Below are positions 1 to 8,975 of a stretch of 60,974 nt of DNA, piece after piece. The notes beneath the pieces are model-generated. The model was not told the DNA's origin. It ran no database searches and was given only the letters and a program-made list of their open reading frames with translations. This stretch comes from Brucella daejeonensis (GTDB lineage: Bacteria > Pseudomonadota > Alphaproteobacteria > Rhizobiales > Rhizobiaceae): contig NZ_JACIJG010000019.1 in NCBI RefSeq assembly GCF_014199265.1, positions 1-60,974 on the forward strand, read 5' to 3'. The position numbers and the translations under genes are program-made. The stretch's first letter is position 1. Each line of letters begins with the position of its first letter.

Positions 1-17
1 CTAGTAAGTTTATGTAT

Positions 18-95
18 CTAGTGGATTTTTCGAATTTGACGTTTGAAACAGCATCTCATTCAGTCGGGATCCAAACGTCAAATTCAATCCACTAG
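18..95. repeat. long imperfect inverted repeat
   Basis: Arms at 18-45 and 72-95 are reverse complements except for a 4-base expansion in the left arm. They share CTAGTGGATT and GAATTTGACGTTTG and enclose a 26-base loop. Transcribed, this would form a very stable hairpin. It may be the terminator of a gene left of the window or an intergenic palindromic repeat of the Brucella group. No T-tract follows either arm, which favours a repeat. No second copy was noticed in this window. Confidence 0.6.
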
Positions 96-233
96 GACTG
101 TTTTTCCGGTCCGGCGGATTGACCAAATCGCCAGTGCGACAGGATTATATGCGCTTCCGATTCTGGGGAAGGGTTCCGAAGATTGTGACGTTCATCGGAC
201 TGGAGCCGCCCAACATGCTGACAGGTGAATTTG

Positions 234-1268
234 ATGGCGAGTGAGGACCGCAAGAAGAGCCGTGTGACGCTTCTGGATGTGGCGCGCCACGCCAATGTTT
301 CGCGCGCGACCGCTTCTCTCGTCATTCGCAAAAGCCCTCTGGTCGGAGCTGCGACACGCGAAAAAGTTGAAAGAGCCCTGCAGGAACTGGGCTATGTCTA
401 CAATATGGGTGCGGCCAGCCTGCGCGTGGAGAGATCGAATACCGTCGGCGTTATCGTGCCCACGCTGGGCAACCCGTTTTACGGCGAGCTGTTGTCGGGC
501 ATCGACAGCGTGGTTGGAGAAGCGGGAATGGTCGTTTTGCTGGCGAATAGCCATGAAAACTTCTCGAACCAGAGCACCCTCATGCAGCGGATGCGGGAAC
601 ATGGCGTGGATGGCGTGATCATTTCGCTGACCGCCGGGACGCCTGCGGATTTTATCGAGCGGATTGCGGATTGGGGTTTGCCGGTTGTCCAGGTTCTGCG
701 TCATGTGACGGACCGGATCGACTATGCCGGTGTCGATTACGCCGGGGGGATGCGCCAGGCGGTTAATCACCTGATTTCACTCGGACACAGAGCGATTGCC
801 TTTGCTGTACATGGTCCGGTTCACTCCGCTTATCTGGAACGTATCGAAGGTTTCCGCGATGTGATGTTGCAACAGGGGCTCGATCCGGACATGATCGTTC
901 AATTGCCGCAAACTATGCCCGAAGTGGCGAAGGCGGCTCCCCTGCTTTTTGAAGGAGGTAGAAAACCTACCGCCGCCATCTGTTTCAACGATGTGGTTGC
1001 GTTGGGGTTGTCGGCAGGACTGTATGATCATGGCAAGAAGGTCGGTGAGGATTTTTCCCTGATCGGCTTCGATGACGTCAATGATGCCGAGGCGACCCGC
1101 CCGCGGTTGAGTTCGGTGTCGACGCGGCCTGTTACAGTTGGTCAGAATGCTGCTAGACTGCTTCTGGCACGTCTGGCGGACCCGGATAAGCCTGCGCAAC
1201 GGATCGTCAGTGAGACCCATTTGCACGTTCGCCAGTCCTGTGGACCAGTGAAGATACTTGTCGTTTAG
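234..1268 (+). CDS. LacI-family transcriptional regulator
   Basis: This is a sugar- or metabolite-responsive repressor of the LacI/GalR family. Residues ~10-60 form the LacI helix-turn-helix and hinge (TLLDVARHANVSRATASLV). A periplasmic-binding-protein-like effector domain follows, starting around NTVGVIVPTLGNPFY and including IGFDDV near the C-terminus. The length of 344 aa is normal. I chose ATG 234 because AGGTG at 223-227 is correctly spaced for it; a GTG nine bases upstream is the alternative. The gene lies directly ahead of, and in the same direction as, an amino acid-type ABC operon. A perfect palindrome between the two suggests local control of that operon. The effector is unknown. 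Confidence 0.93.
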   Translation: MASEDRKKSRVTLLDVARHANVSRATASLVIRKSPLVGAATREKVERALQELGYVYNMGAASLRVERSNTVGVIVPTLGNPFYGELLSGIDSVVGEAGMVVLLANSHENFSNQSTLMQRMREHGVDGVIISLTAGTPADFIERIADWGLPVVQVLRHVTDRIDYAGVDYAGGMRQAVNHLISLGHRAIAFAVHGPVHSAYLERIEGFRDVMLQQGLDPDMIVQLPQTMPEVAKAAPLLFEGGRKPTAAICFNDVVALGLSAGLYDHGKKVGEDFSLIGFDDVNDAEATRPRLSSVSTRPVTVGQNAARLLLARLADPDKPAQRIVSETHLHVRQSCGPVKILVV

Positions 1269-1295
1269 GGTTCAGGCACTAATCCCAATTACCGA

Positions 1296-1332
1296 TTGAC
1301 GCGGGGATAAAACATATTTAGATCGATCTAAA
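1296..1332 (+). promoter_or_regulatory. putative promoter and LacI-type operator
   Basis: TTGACG at 1296-1301 is a good -35 box. With 17-base spacing the -10 region falls at 1319-1324. It is overlapped by a perfect 16-base palindrome, TTTAGATCGATCTAAA, at 1317-1332. LacI-family operators are typically palindromes with a central CG, as here. Repression of the downstream transporter operon by the adjacent LacI protein is inferred. Confidence 0.5.
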
Positions 1333-1385
1333 ATTATTGTCGAGAAGAGTGAAATTCGGCAATACGCGTACCGGGAGGTTCAATT

Positions 1386-2054
1386 TTGTATAATTTCAAC
1401 TTCGCGCCTGTGTTCGCGTCGATGGACAAGCTTCTTGTCGGCGCATGGCAGACGATAGAGTTGTCCTGCGCGGCCATGGTGCTTGGCCTGATCGTTTCGA
1501 TTGCCTGCGCGTGGGGCAAAACGTCCGGACCGAAGCAGGTCCGTTTCGTTATTGACGTTTACATTGAAGTTATCCGTAATACGCCGTTTCTGGTGCAGAT
1601 TTTCTTCATCTTCTTCGGACTGCCCTCGGCAGGCTTGCGTCTGTCACCCAACAGTGCGGCGCTTCTCGCGCTTGTGGTGAACTTCGGCGCCTATGGTACT
1701 GAAATCATTCGTGCTGGCATCGAATCCATTCACAAGGGGCAGGTCGAGGCAGGGATAGCGCTCGGTCTCTCAAGGCTTCAGGTCTTTCGCTATGTGATCA
1801 TGAAGCCGGCGCTGCGCACGGTCTATCCCTCGCTGACCAGCCAGTTCATCTATCTGATGCTGACATCGAGCGTCGTTTCGGTAATCTCGGCGAATGAGCT
1901 TGCAGCCGCCGGTAATGATCTTCAATCGGCAACTTTCGCCAGTTTCGAAGTCTATATCGTCATTACGCTCATGTATCTCATCATGTCCATCGGGTTTTCC
2001 GCGATTTTCGCGATGATCGAAAAGATGGCATTCAAATATCCATTGAGCCGATAG
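1386..2054 (+). CDS. amino acid-type ABC transporter permease
   Basis: Inner-membrane permease of the polar amino acid (HisM/GlnP) family, 222 aa with about five hydrophobic segments. The EAA-type cytoplasmic loop reads GQVEAGIALGLSRLQVFRYVIMKPA. It starts at TTG 1386, supported by a strong GGGAGG Shine-Dalgarno sequence a few bases upstream. Nine bases separate it from the second permease, so the two probably form the heterodimeric channel. It is the first gene of the transport operon behind the LacI regulator. The substrate cannot be read from the sequence; pairing with a 2-hydroxyacid dehydrogenase suggests an amino or related organic acid. Confidence 0.9.
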   Translation: MYNFNFAPVFASMDKLLVGAWQTIELSCAAMVLGLIVSIACAWGKTSGPKQVRFVIDVYIEVIRNTPFLVQIFFIFFGLPSAGLRLSPNSAALLALVVNFGAYGTEIIRAGIESIHKGQVEAGIALGLSRLQVFRYVIMKPALRTVYPSLTSQFIYLMLTSSVVSVISANELAAAGNDLQSATFASFEVYIVITLMYLIMSIGFSAIFAMIEKMAFKYPLSR

Positions 2055-2063
2055 GAGCAGGCC

Positions 2064-2720
2064 ATGATCAGACCTTTCGGCTGGAATGAATTTCTCATCA
2101 TCGTTTATGCAGCACAATGGACCATCGCGCTCTCCGCCATCGCCTTTGTTGGTGGTGGTATCGGAGGATTGATCATTGCCTTGATGCGCGTCTCCGGTGT
2201 TCGTGCGCTGCGCTACATTGCGCTTGGTTTCATACGCCTGTTCCAGGGGACGCCGCTTCTGATGCAGCTTTTTCTGGTGTTCTTCGGCTTGAATATTTTC
2301 GGTCTGGGCATCAATCCGTGGGTTGCTGCAACAATTGCCCTTACGCTCCATGCAAGCGCCTTTCTGGGCGAAATATGGCGCGGCTCCATCGACGCAGTGC
2401 CGCCGGGGCAAGGCGAAGCTGCGACAGCGCTTGGACTGCGTTATTACAACCGTATGCGCTATATCATCCTGCCTCAGGCAGCGCGTATCTCGGTAGCGCC
2501 GACCGTGGGCTTTCTTGTGCAGCTCATCAAGGGAACGTCGCTTGCCGCGATCATCGGTTTCACCGAACTGACCCGGCAGGGACAGATCATCAACAATGCA
2601 ACGTTCAGCCCGTTCATGGTGTTTGGTACCGTGGCGGCTGTCTATTTTGTCCTGTGCTGGCCGCTTTCCATTCTCGCGCGCCGCATGGAAACGAGGTTTT
2701 CTCGCGCAACCGCTCGGTGA
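2064..2720 (+). CDS. amino acid-type ABC transporter permease
   Basis: Second polar amino acid-family permease of this operon (218 aa). The EAA loop is GQGEAATALGLRYYNRMRYIILPQA, preceded by the typical IRLFQGTPLLMQLF segment. Start ATG 2064 has GGAGCAGG just upstream. It follows the first permease by nine bases. About 120 bases separate it from the binding-protein gene, and that gap carries a small GC hairpin. It is expected to pair with the 1386-2054 product. Confidence 0.92.
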   Translation: MIRPFGWNEFLIIVYAAQWTIALSAIAFVGGGIGGLIIALMRVSGVRALRYIALGFIRLFQGTPLLMQLFLVFFGLNIFGLGINPWVAATIALTLHASAFLGEIWRGSIDAVPPGQGEAATALGLRYYNRMRYIILPQAARISVAPTVGFLVQLIKGTSLAAIIGFTELTRQGQIINNATFSPFMVFGTVAAVYFVLCWPLSILARRMETRFSRATAR

Positions 2721-2753
2721 TTGGGGCTTGGGGAGACAGCAGGCATTTCCGTT

Positions 2754-2771
2754 GGGCGCAAAAAAGCGCCC
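2754..2771 (+). other. small hairpin in operon gap
   Basis: GGGCGC and GCGCCC pair around an A6 loop between the second permease and the binding protein. There is no T-tract, so full termination is unlikely. Such structures often adjust relative mRNA levels inside ABC operons, where the binding protein is needed in excess. Confidence 0.35.
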
Positions 2772-2840
2772 TCGGCGAATGTATTAAAATAGCAAAACGG
2801 TGCCGGTGAGGAGACCGGTCCATAAAGGGAAGGAAAGAAA

Positions 2841-3641
2841 ATGAATATAACCAGACGTGCGGCAATGGCCTTGATCGGAGCGGGCGCGCTTGCCACAGCA
2901 TTTGTGCCCGGTGCCTTCGCGCAGACTGTCGAGGGCATCAAGTCTGCCGGTACCATCAAGATCGGTATGCTGGTCGATTTTCCGCCTTTCGGCATCATGA
3001 ACACCAGCAACGAGCCGGACGGCTACGACGCGGATGTGGCGAAACTGCTGGCCAAGGAACTGGGCGTGAAGGTGCAGATCGTGCCGGTAACGGGTCCGAA
3101 CCGCATCCCTTACCTGCAGAGCGGACAGGTTGACGTTTTGGTGGCTTCTCTCGGCATAACCGAGGAACGCGCCAAGAGCGTCGATTTCTCTCAGCCTTAC
3201 GCTGGTATTTCCATCGGCGTTTTCGGACCGAAGGATATTGCTGTCACCAAGGCTGAAGACCTTTCCGGCAAGACGATCGGCGTTGCCCGCGCATCTACGC
3301 AGGACACGGCTGTGACGAAGATCGCTCCGCAGGATACGAATATCCGCCGTTTCGATGACGATGCCAGCGCTGTTCAGGCTCTCCTTTCGAGCCAGGTTCA
3401 GTTGATCGGCCTCTCCAACGTTGTGGCTGCCGAGATCGAAAAGGCGGCTCCCGGTCGGTACGAACAGAAGATTCAATTGAGCCAGCAGGTGCAGGGGATC
3501 GCGGTTCGCAAAGGTTCGGCGGAAATGCTCGATTTCGTCAACAAGTTCGTCGAGAAGGTGAAGAGCGACGGTGAATTGAGCAAGATTCACGAAAAATGGC
3601 TCGGCTCTCCGCTGCCGGATTTCGTTTCTCAGGCAAAGTAA
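2841..3641 (+). CDS. ABC transporter substrate-binding protein (amino acid type)
   Basis: Periplasmic solute-binding protein of family 3, 266 aa. An N-terminal signal peptide (MNITRRAA then a hydrophobic run, cut near GAFAQ) leads into a mature domain beginning with the family opening [15 protein letters not shown]. The family signature around [11 protein letters not shown] is present. The RR pair near the N-terminus could fit Tat export but lacks the full motif. GGAAGGAAAG precedes the start. It delivers substrate to the two permeases upstream. The ligand is not evident. Confidence 0.9.
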   Translation: MNITRRAAMALIGAGALATAFVPGAFAQTVEGIKSAGTIKIGMLVDFPPFGIMNTSNEPDGYDADVAKLLAKELGVKVQIVPVTGPNRIPYLQSGQVDVLVASLGITEERAKSVDFSQPYAGISIGVFGPKDIAVTKAEDLSGKTIGVARASTQDTAVTKIAPQDTNIRRFDDDASAVQALLSSQVQLIGLSNVVAAEIEKAAPGRYEQKIQLSQQVQGIAVRKGSAEMLDFVNKFVEKVKSDGELSKIHEKWLGSPLPDFVSQAK

Positions 3642-3653
3642 GTCCACGACTAT

Positions 3654-3684
3654 CGCCATGCCCGGATCGTTTGCGGGCATGGCG
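3654..3684 (+). other. strong intra-operon hairpin
   Basis: CGCCATGCCCG at 3654-3664 pairs perfectly with CGGGCATGGCG at 3674-3684 around a nine-base loop. It lies 12 bases after the binding-protein stop and before the ATPase start. No T-run follows, so it probably protects the 3' end of the binding-protein mRNA rather than terminating transcription. Confidence 0.55.
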
Positions 3685-3732
3685 TATAATGCCTTGCGAG
3701 GCAGTCAAGTTCACGAAAGCGAGTTTCTCGAC

Positions 3733-4512
3733 ATGAACCAGATGGCTCAGGGAAAAGCGAACCGGATATCGCAGGATGCTGCCGGGGCCGCAGTTCTCAT
3801 GGAGGGTGTAAACAAATGGTACGGCACGTATCATGCCCTCAGGGATGTGAATCTTGCCGTTGCTCGCGGCGAGCGTATCGTTATTTGCGGCCCATCCGGT
3901 TCGGGAAAGTCAACACTCATACGATGCATCAACCAGCTTGAAACCATTCAGGAGGGTCGGATCACCGTCGATGGTCATGACCTGACGGCGGGTGGCAAGA
4001 ACGTCGATATCGTACGCCAGGAAACCGGCATGGTGTTCCAGCAGTTCAACCTATTCCCGCATATGACGGTTCTCGAAAATTGTACGCTGGCTCCGATGAA
4101 GGTTCGCGGCATTTCGAAGACCGAGGCTGAAAAGACTGCGCGCAAATATCTCGAGCGTGTTCGTATTCCCGAACAGGCGGAAAAATACCCAGCCCAGCTT
4201 TCCGGCGGACAGCAGCAACGTGTGGCTATTGCCCGGGCGCTTTGCATGAACCCGAAGATCATGCTTTTCGATGAACCGACCTCGGCGCTTGATCCTGAAA
4301 TGGTGAAGGAAGTCCTGGACACCATGATCGATCTTGCGAAGGAAGGCATGACCATGCTCTGCGTCACCCACGAAATGGGGTTCGCGCGTCAGGTCGCCGA
4401 CCGCGTCATTTTCATGGACCAAGGGCAGATTCTGGAAATGGCGGAGCCTGAAGAGTTTTTCGGCAATCCGAAACATGAGCGGACGAAGGCCTTCATCGGC
4501 CAGATTTCCTGA
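3733..4512 (+). CDS. amino acid-type ABC transporter ATP-binding protein
   Basis: Cytoplasmic ATPase of the polar amino acid ABC family, 259 aa from ATG 3733. All motifs are intact: Walker [11 protein letters not shown]-loop [10 protein letters not shown], signature [15 protein letters not shown], Walker [14 protein letters not shown] and the switch histidine in VTHEMGFA. The frame is open back to 3658, but that region overlaps the hairpin and adds residues not typical of the family, so I prefer 3733. It completes the transporter with the three genes upstream. Confidence 0.93.
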   Translation: MNQMAQGKANRISQDAAGAAVLMEGVNKWYGTYHALRDVNLAVARGERIVICGPSGSGKSTLIRCINQLETIQEGRITVDGHDLTAGGKNVDIVRQETGMVFQQFNLFPHMTVLENCTLAPMKVRGISKTEAEKTARKYLERVRIPEQAEKYPAQLSGGQQQRVAIARALCMNPKIMLFDEPTSALDPEMVKEVLDTMIDLAKEGMTMLCVTHEMGFARQVADRVIFMDQGQILEMAEPEEFFGNPKHERTKAFIGQIS

Positions 4513-4646
4513 TCCATTCACGGATAAGGACCGTTGCGGTTGAAGTGAAATCACGGAAACCGTTCTATCTATATGTTTTTATTTGTTGTTTTCGGAGAAA
4601 GCACTTTGTGTTTTTTCTGGAGATGCTCTGCTGATGGGAGTTTGAA

Positions 4647-5585
4647 TTGGCGAACGAAATTCTGCTCATCGAACCGATGATGCCGTTGATCGAAGAGCGT
4701 CTCGATGCAGCTTATACCGTTCTTCGTCTTTACAAAGCTGAAGACGGAGCTGCGATCGATGCTGCGCTCGGGACGATCCGCGCCGTGGTGACAGGTGGGG
4801 GCACGGGACTTTCCAATGAGTGGATCGAACGCTTGCCGCAACTGGGTCTCATCGCCATCAACGGCGTCGGTACGGATAAAGTCGATGTTGCCTTTGCGCG
4901 TGACCGCAACGTGCACGTCAGCACGACTCCGGGCGTTCTTACCGATGACGTTGCGGATACAGGCATTGCGTTGATGCTGGCCGTAATGCGCCATGTCGCT
5001 GTCGGAGACAGGTTTGTGCGAGAAGGCGATTGGGCGCACCGGAAGGCTTTTCCTCTTGGAACCAGTCCAAAAGGCAAGCGTGTGGGCGTTCTCGGCCTCG
5101 GCCAGATTGGCAAGTCCTTCGCGCGGCGCGCCGAAGCGTTCGGGATGGAAGTGCATTACTGGAACCGCTCTCCCGTTCCAGATACGAAGTGGATTGCACA
5201 CGCAACCCCGGTCGAGCTTGCGGAACACAGCGATGTTCTGGCGGTTTGTATTGCAGCCAATTCATCCACGGTGAATATCGTCAATGCGGACGTTCTGGCT
5301 GCGCTTGGAAACAGAGGATATCTGGTCAATGTCGCCCGCGGCAGCGTGGTTGACGAGGATGCGCTTCTGGCCGCGCTGAATGATGGAACCATCGCTGGCG
5401 CCGGACTCGACGTTTTTGTCAACGAACCGGCCATTCGTGAGGGGTTCATGAACGCCCCGAATACGGTGCTGATGCCACATCAGGGTAGTGCGACCGTCGA
5501 AACCCGGATCGGGATGGGCGAGCTCGTACTCGCCAATCTCGCAGCATATTTTTCGGGCGCCGTTCCGCCCACCAGAGTAAATTGA
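4647..5585 (+). CDS. D-2-hydroxyacid dehydrogenase (NAD(P)-dependent)
   Basis: Member of the D-isomer-specific 2-hydroxyacid dehydrogenase family (312 aa), the hydroxypyruvate/glyoxylate reductase type. The Rossmann motif is GLGQIG. The catalytic Arg is in VARGSVVDE, the Glu in VNEP, and the His in MPHQGSAT, where Gln replaces the more usual Ile or Leu. Translation starts at TTG 4647. The gene follows the transporter operon by 134 bases and may convert a 2-keto or 2-hydroxy acid derived from the imported compound. The exact substrate is unknown. Confidence 0.88.
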   Translation: MANEILLIEPMMPLIEERLDAAYTVLRLYKAEDGAAIDAALGTIRAVVTGGGTGLSNEWIERLPQLGLIAINGVGTDKVDVAFARDRNVHVSTTPGVLTDDVADTGIALMLAVMRHVAVGDRFVREGDWAHRKAFPLGTSPKGKRVGVLGLGQIGKSFARRAEAFGMEVHYWNRSPVPDTKWIAHATPVELAEHSDVLAVCIAANSSTVNIVNADVLAALGNRGYLVNVARGSVVDEDALLAALNDGTIAGAGLDVFVNEPAIREGFMNAPNTVLMPHQGSATVETRIGMGELVLANLAAYFSGAVPPTRVN

Positions 5586-5593
5586 GTCTACCG

Positions 5594-5920
5594 ATGATCG
5601 TCAGACAGGCATTTTTCGAAGGCAGCATCCATGCCGGACGCGAGGACGCGTTCAAGGCCTATGTTGCAGAAACCCTCATGCCGATGTGGCTCGAATTTCC
5701 GGGTATCAAGGAAGTTCGTGTTCTATACGCAGTGGAACGCGATAACGGAGCGCCATCCTATCCAATGGTGCTCTGGACAATGTATGAGAGCAGGGAAGCC
5801 TTGGCGGAAGCACTCGCTTCTCCGGTCCGCTATGAAAGCCGGGAGGCCACCAAGGGCCTCCTCGAAATGTTCGACGGGCATATACATCACCACATATTCG
5901 ACCTCGCCCTTGAGGGGTGA
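5594..5920 (+). CDS. small dimeric alpha/beta-barrel-like protein
   Basis: A 108-aa protein with no signal or membrane segment. Its pattern (RQAFFEGSIHAG at the start, PMVLWTMYESREAL in the middle) resembles the ferredoxin-like antibiotic-monooxygenase/EthD-type superfamily that forms dimeric barrels. The fold assignment is by resemblance only. A TTG at 5582 overlapping the previous stop codon would add four residues. The near overlap with the dehydrogenase suggests one transcript and a role in the same pathway. Confidence 0.6.
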   Translation: MIVRQAFFEGSIHAGREDAFKAYVAETLMPMWLEFPGIKEVRVLYAVERDNGAPSYPMVLWTMYESREALAEALASPVRYESREATKGLLEMFDGHIHHHIFDLALEG

Positions 5921-5978
5921 GATCGCTGCTTGATCAAGCACGATGACATCCGGACGGGTGGCGACAGGGAGCATTGCC

Positions 5979-6024
5979 GAGCCATGACGCCGCAGCCATA
6001 AGGGATCGCGGCGTCGTTTGGCTC
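5979..6024. terminator. bidirectional hairpin between convergent genes
   Basis: GAGCCA...GACGCCGC at 5979-5993 pairs with GCGGCGTC...TGGCTC at 6008-6024, interrupted by a small bulge. It separates the left operon from the convergent dipeptidase gene and probably ends both transcripts. Confidence 0.55.
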
Positions 6025-6030
6025 AGCGGA

Positions 6031-7074
6031 TTACTCGCCCCAAGTACGTTCAAGTACGTCAATCCAGTTTCCATGTGCGAGCTTCGCCAGTGATGCGTCA
6101 TCGTAGCCATGCTTGCGGAATGTTTCGATCACGAGCTGGAGATCGGCGACATCGCGAAGCGTGGAAGAAATCGTCGTGCCGTCGAAGTCCGAGCCGAGCG
6201 CGAGATGATCGATACCGATCCGCTCAACGATATAGTCGGCATGACGGACGAGTTCATTCAGGTCGGTATTCGGTTCGCGTTTGCCGTCTTCGCGCAGGAA
6301 CGATACGCCGAAATTGAGACCTACGAGGCCGCCGGTATCCCGAATGGCGTCCAACTGTTTGTCAGTCAGGTTGCGGCTTTGCTGGCAGAGCGCATGAACA
6401 TTCGAGTGCGACGCGACAAGCGGAGCATCGGAGATTGCCGCTATATCCCAGAAACCTTTCTCGTTCATGTGAGAAAGATCCACCATGACCTTCAATTCAT
6501 TACAGGCGCGAACGAGTGCCTTGCCGTGATCGGTCAGGCCGGGGCCGATGTCGGGCGATGCCGGGAACCGGAAAGGAACGCCATGGGCAAAGATATTCGG
6601 ACGGCTCCAGACCGGGCCAAGCGTCCGGAGGCCTGCGGCGTGCAGGACGTAGAGTGCGTCCAGATTTTCGCTGAAGGCTTCCACGCCTTCGATATGATAG
6701 ACCGAAGCGAAGATTCCGTTGGCAAAGGCATCGCGAATATCTGCAGCGGTGCGGCAGATGCGAACCTTACCTTCCGATTCCAGTTCGATTTTCTGAAGGA
6801 TCGCCGACATGGCGAGGGTGGCTTCCATCGCATCCGTCTGGTTCGGCGTTTGCAGATTGCCGCTCGCATCGAGTTCACGGGAAGGCGAGGGGACATATAC
6901 AGCGCAGAGACCACCGCCAAGACCGCCTTTTTGCGCGCGCGGCAGGTCGATATGTCCGACACTTTCTCCTTTGACAAAGCGCTTTTCAGGAGCGGGTTCT
7001 TTCGATGACCATAGACGTAGCAACACGTCGTTGTGACCGTCAAAAACCGGAATCTTCTGTTCTGTCGCCATCAC
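6031..7074 (-). CDS. membrane dipeptidase (peptidase family M19)
   Basis: Zinc dipeptidase of the renal/membrane dipeptidase family, 347 aa. Visible metal-site elements are FDGHNDVLL near the N-terminus, YHIEGVEAF, VDLSHMNEKG, ASHSNVHAL and ALGSDFDGT. Family members hydrolyse dipeptides and often accept a C-terminal D-residue. There is no signal peptide, so it probably acts in the cytoplasm on imported dipeptides. It is transcribed divergently from a dipeptide ABC operon ending in a D-aminopeptidase-like gene, which supports a shared role. Confidence 0.93.
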   Translation of the reverse strand: MMATEQKIPVFDGHNDVLLRLWSSKEPAPEKRFVKGESVGHIDLPRAQKGGLGGGLCAVYVPSPSRELDASGNLQTPNQTDAMEATLAMSAILQKIELESEGKVRICRTAADIRDAFANGIFASVYHIEGVEAFSENLDALYVLHAAGLRTLGPVWSRPNIFAHGVPFRFPASPDIGPGLTDHGKALVRACNELKVMVDLSHMNEKGFWDIAAISDAPLVASHSNVHALCQQSRNLTDKQLDAIRDTGGLVGLNFGVSFLREDGKREPNTDLNELVRHADYIVERIGIDHLALGSDFDGTTISSTLRDVADLQLVIETFRKHGYDDASLAKLAHGNWIDVLERTWGE

Positions 7075-7238
7075 GGAGCCTTCTCAAATCAAAAGGATAA
7101 TTCAGGACAAGGGTGATGGACCCGTAAGGTGTAAAATGCAAATGCCAATTCGGTCATCGGGTATGTCAGTCCTGCATGACGTAGTTTCATCCAGAGCGAG
7201 CGTGTTTAAGGTTCATCTCATGCAAACAATGCATAAGG

Positions 7239-7256
7239 AATGCAAAATTCTGCATT
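7239..7256. promoter_or_regulatory. candidate operator in divergent promoter region
   Basis: The ~300-base gap between the dipeptidase and the peptide transporter holds AATGCA-N6-TGCATT at 7239-7256, an almost fully palindromic 18-mer. Further ATGCA/TGCAA motifs lie at 7136-7145 and 7220-7234. Such clustering suggests a regulator shared by both divergent units, possibly Lrp-type. This is inference from symmetry only. Confidence 0.35.
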
Positions 7257-7376
7257 GGCCCCGCCCTTAAGGGACGTGATAGCGAAAAAGCTGGAAAAAT
7301 ATCCGGAGGTAGAGCGCTGCCGATTATGCTCCCGTCTTGCAGGGGCTACCCGAACGCGCCGCAATAGGAGTTCTCG

Positions 7377-8975
7377 ATGATTTCAAGACGCGGTTTTCTG
7401 GCAGGCGCAACTGCCGTTCCTTTTCTTTCCTATGCAAGCATCCTGCCTGCCATTGGAGCCGGTCGTCAGGACATTCTGGTTGTTGCGCAACAGCTCGACA
7501 ACATGACCAGCCTTGATCCGCATGAGAGCTTCGAGGCCGTCGGCAGCGAAGTCTGCAACAATATCTATCAGCGCCTGGTACATCCGAGCCTCGCAAATCC
7601 TGACCAGGTTGAAGGCGGTGTAGCGGTTTCCTGGGAAGCGGATGCCAGCGGGAAGGTTTTCACTTTCAAGATCGATCCGAACGCAAAATTCGCAAGCGGT
7701 GCTCAGATCACCGCCGAAGATGCGGCTTTCTCGCTGCAACGCGCGATCAGGATGAACAAGGGCCCGGCTTTCATCATTGGTCAATTCGGTTTCACGCCTG
7801 AGAACGTGGAAAAGAGCATCGTTGCCACTGACCCGTCGACGCTCACCCTGACGCTTGAACAATCGACATCGCTTCCGTTCCTGCTGTATTGCCTGTCGGC
7901 CAGTGTCGCCAGCATTGTCGAGAAGAAGCTCGTTCTTGAAAACGCGGCCGGAGACGACCTTGGCAATGGCTGGCTTCAGAAGAACAGCGCAGGCTCGGGC
8001 GAGTGGGTTCTGGCTTCCTGGAAGCCGAGCGAAAGCATCATTCTCAACGTCAATTCAAACGGTGGCTATAAGGGAAATGTGAAGCGCATCCTGCTGCGTC
8101 ATGTTGCCGATCCGTCCTCGCAGCTTCTCATGCTTCAGAAGGGCGATGTCGATATTGCCCGCAATCTGACGTCCGAGCAATTGCGTGCCCTTCAGGGCAA
8201 TGGCGACTTCGAACTCGTCACCAAGGCAATCGCCGGCATTGGCCTGATGTCGCTCAACCAGAAGGTTGAAAAGCTCACCAACCCGAAGCTCTGGCAGGCC
8301 GTCAAGTGGGCCATCGACTATCAGGGCATCCAGAAAAACATCGTTCCGCTGACGCACAAGGTGCACCAGACCATCATTCCAGAAGGTTTCCCCGGTGCGG
8401 TTAATGAAACCCCGTTCCAGAAAGATCTGGAAAAGGCAAAGGACATGATGCAGGAAGCCGGTCTTGCCGATGGCTTTACCGTCAAGATGGATCATTATTC
8501 CGCTCAGCCCTGGCCGGATATCGCGCAGGCCATTCAGGCGAACCTTGCCGAAATCGGCATCAAAGTTGAACTTCTGGCCGCTGAGAACCGTCAGGTCCTC
8601 ACCAAGATGCGCGCCCGCGATCACGAAATTGCACTGACGGCCTGGGGCTCTGATTACTTCGATCCGAACACCAATGCCGACGTCTTCTGCAACAATCCGG
8701 ACAATTCTGATAATGCGGCGACCAAGCCTTTTGCCTGGCGCTCGTCTTATCAGAGCGAGGAATTTGCAAATAAGTCGATCGCGGCCCGCGACGAGCGCGA
8801 TCCGGCAAAGCGCATCGAGCTTTATGAGAATCTGCAGCGCGAATTCATGAACGAGAGTCCATTTATCGTCATGCTTCAGACCGTTACGACGGCTGCCTGC
8901 CGCAAGGACGTTACCGGAATGCGTCTCGGTGTTCTGTCGGATTCCCATTCCTATGCAGGGATCGCCAAGGCGTGA
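7377..8975 (+). CDS. dipeptide-type ABC substrate-binding protein (family 5)
   Basis: Periplasmic peptide-binding protein of the DppA/OppA family, 532 aa. The N-terminus carries a Tat-like signal (SRRGFLAGA then a hydrophobic run), suggesting folded export. The mature part shows the family features LDPHESFEAVG, NIYQRLVHPS and the mid-protein VAVSWEADASGKVFTFKI. It is the first gene of a tightly overlapping operon with permeases, ATPases and a D-aminopeptidase-like hydrolase. It therefore probably binds short, perhaps D-residue-containing, peptides. Confidence 0.92.
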   Translation: MISRRGFLAGATAVPFLSYASILPAIGAGRQDILVVAQQLDNMTSLDPHESFEAVGSEVCNNIYQRLVHPSLANPDQVEGGVAVSWEADASGKVFTFKIDPNAKFASGAQITAEDAAFSLQRAIRMNKGPAFIIGQFGFTPENVEKSIVATDPSTLTLTLEQSTSLPFLLYCLSASVASIVEKKLVLENAAGDDLGNGWLQKNSAGSGEWVLASWKPSESIILNVNSNGGYKGNVKRILLRHVADPSSQLLMLQKGDVDIARNLTSEQLRALQGNGDFELVTKAIAGIGLMSLNQKVEKLTNPKLWQAVKWAIDYQGIQKNIVPLTHKVHQTIIPEGFPGAVNETPFQKDLEKAKDMMQEAGLADGFTVKMDHYSAQPWPDIAQAIQANLAEIGIKVELLAAENRQVLTKMRARDHEIALTAWGSDYFDPNTNADVFCNNPDNSDNAATKPFAWRSSYQSEEFANKSIAARDERDPAKRIELYENLQREFMNESPFIVMLQTVTTAACRKDVTGMRLGVLSDSHSYAGIAKA

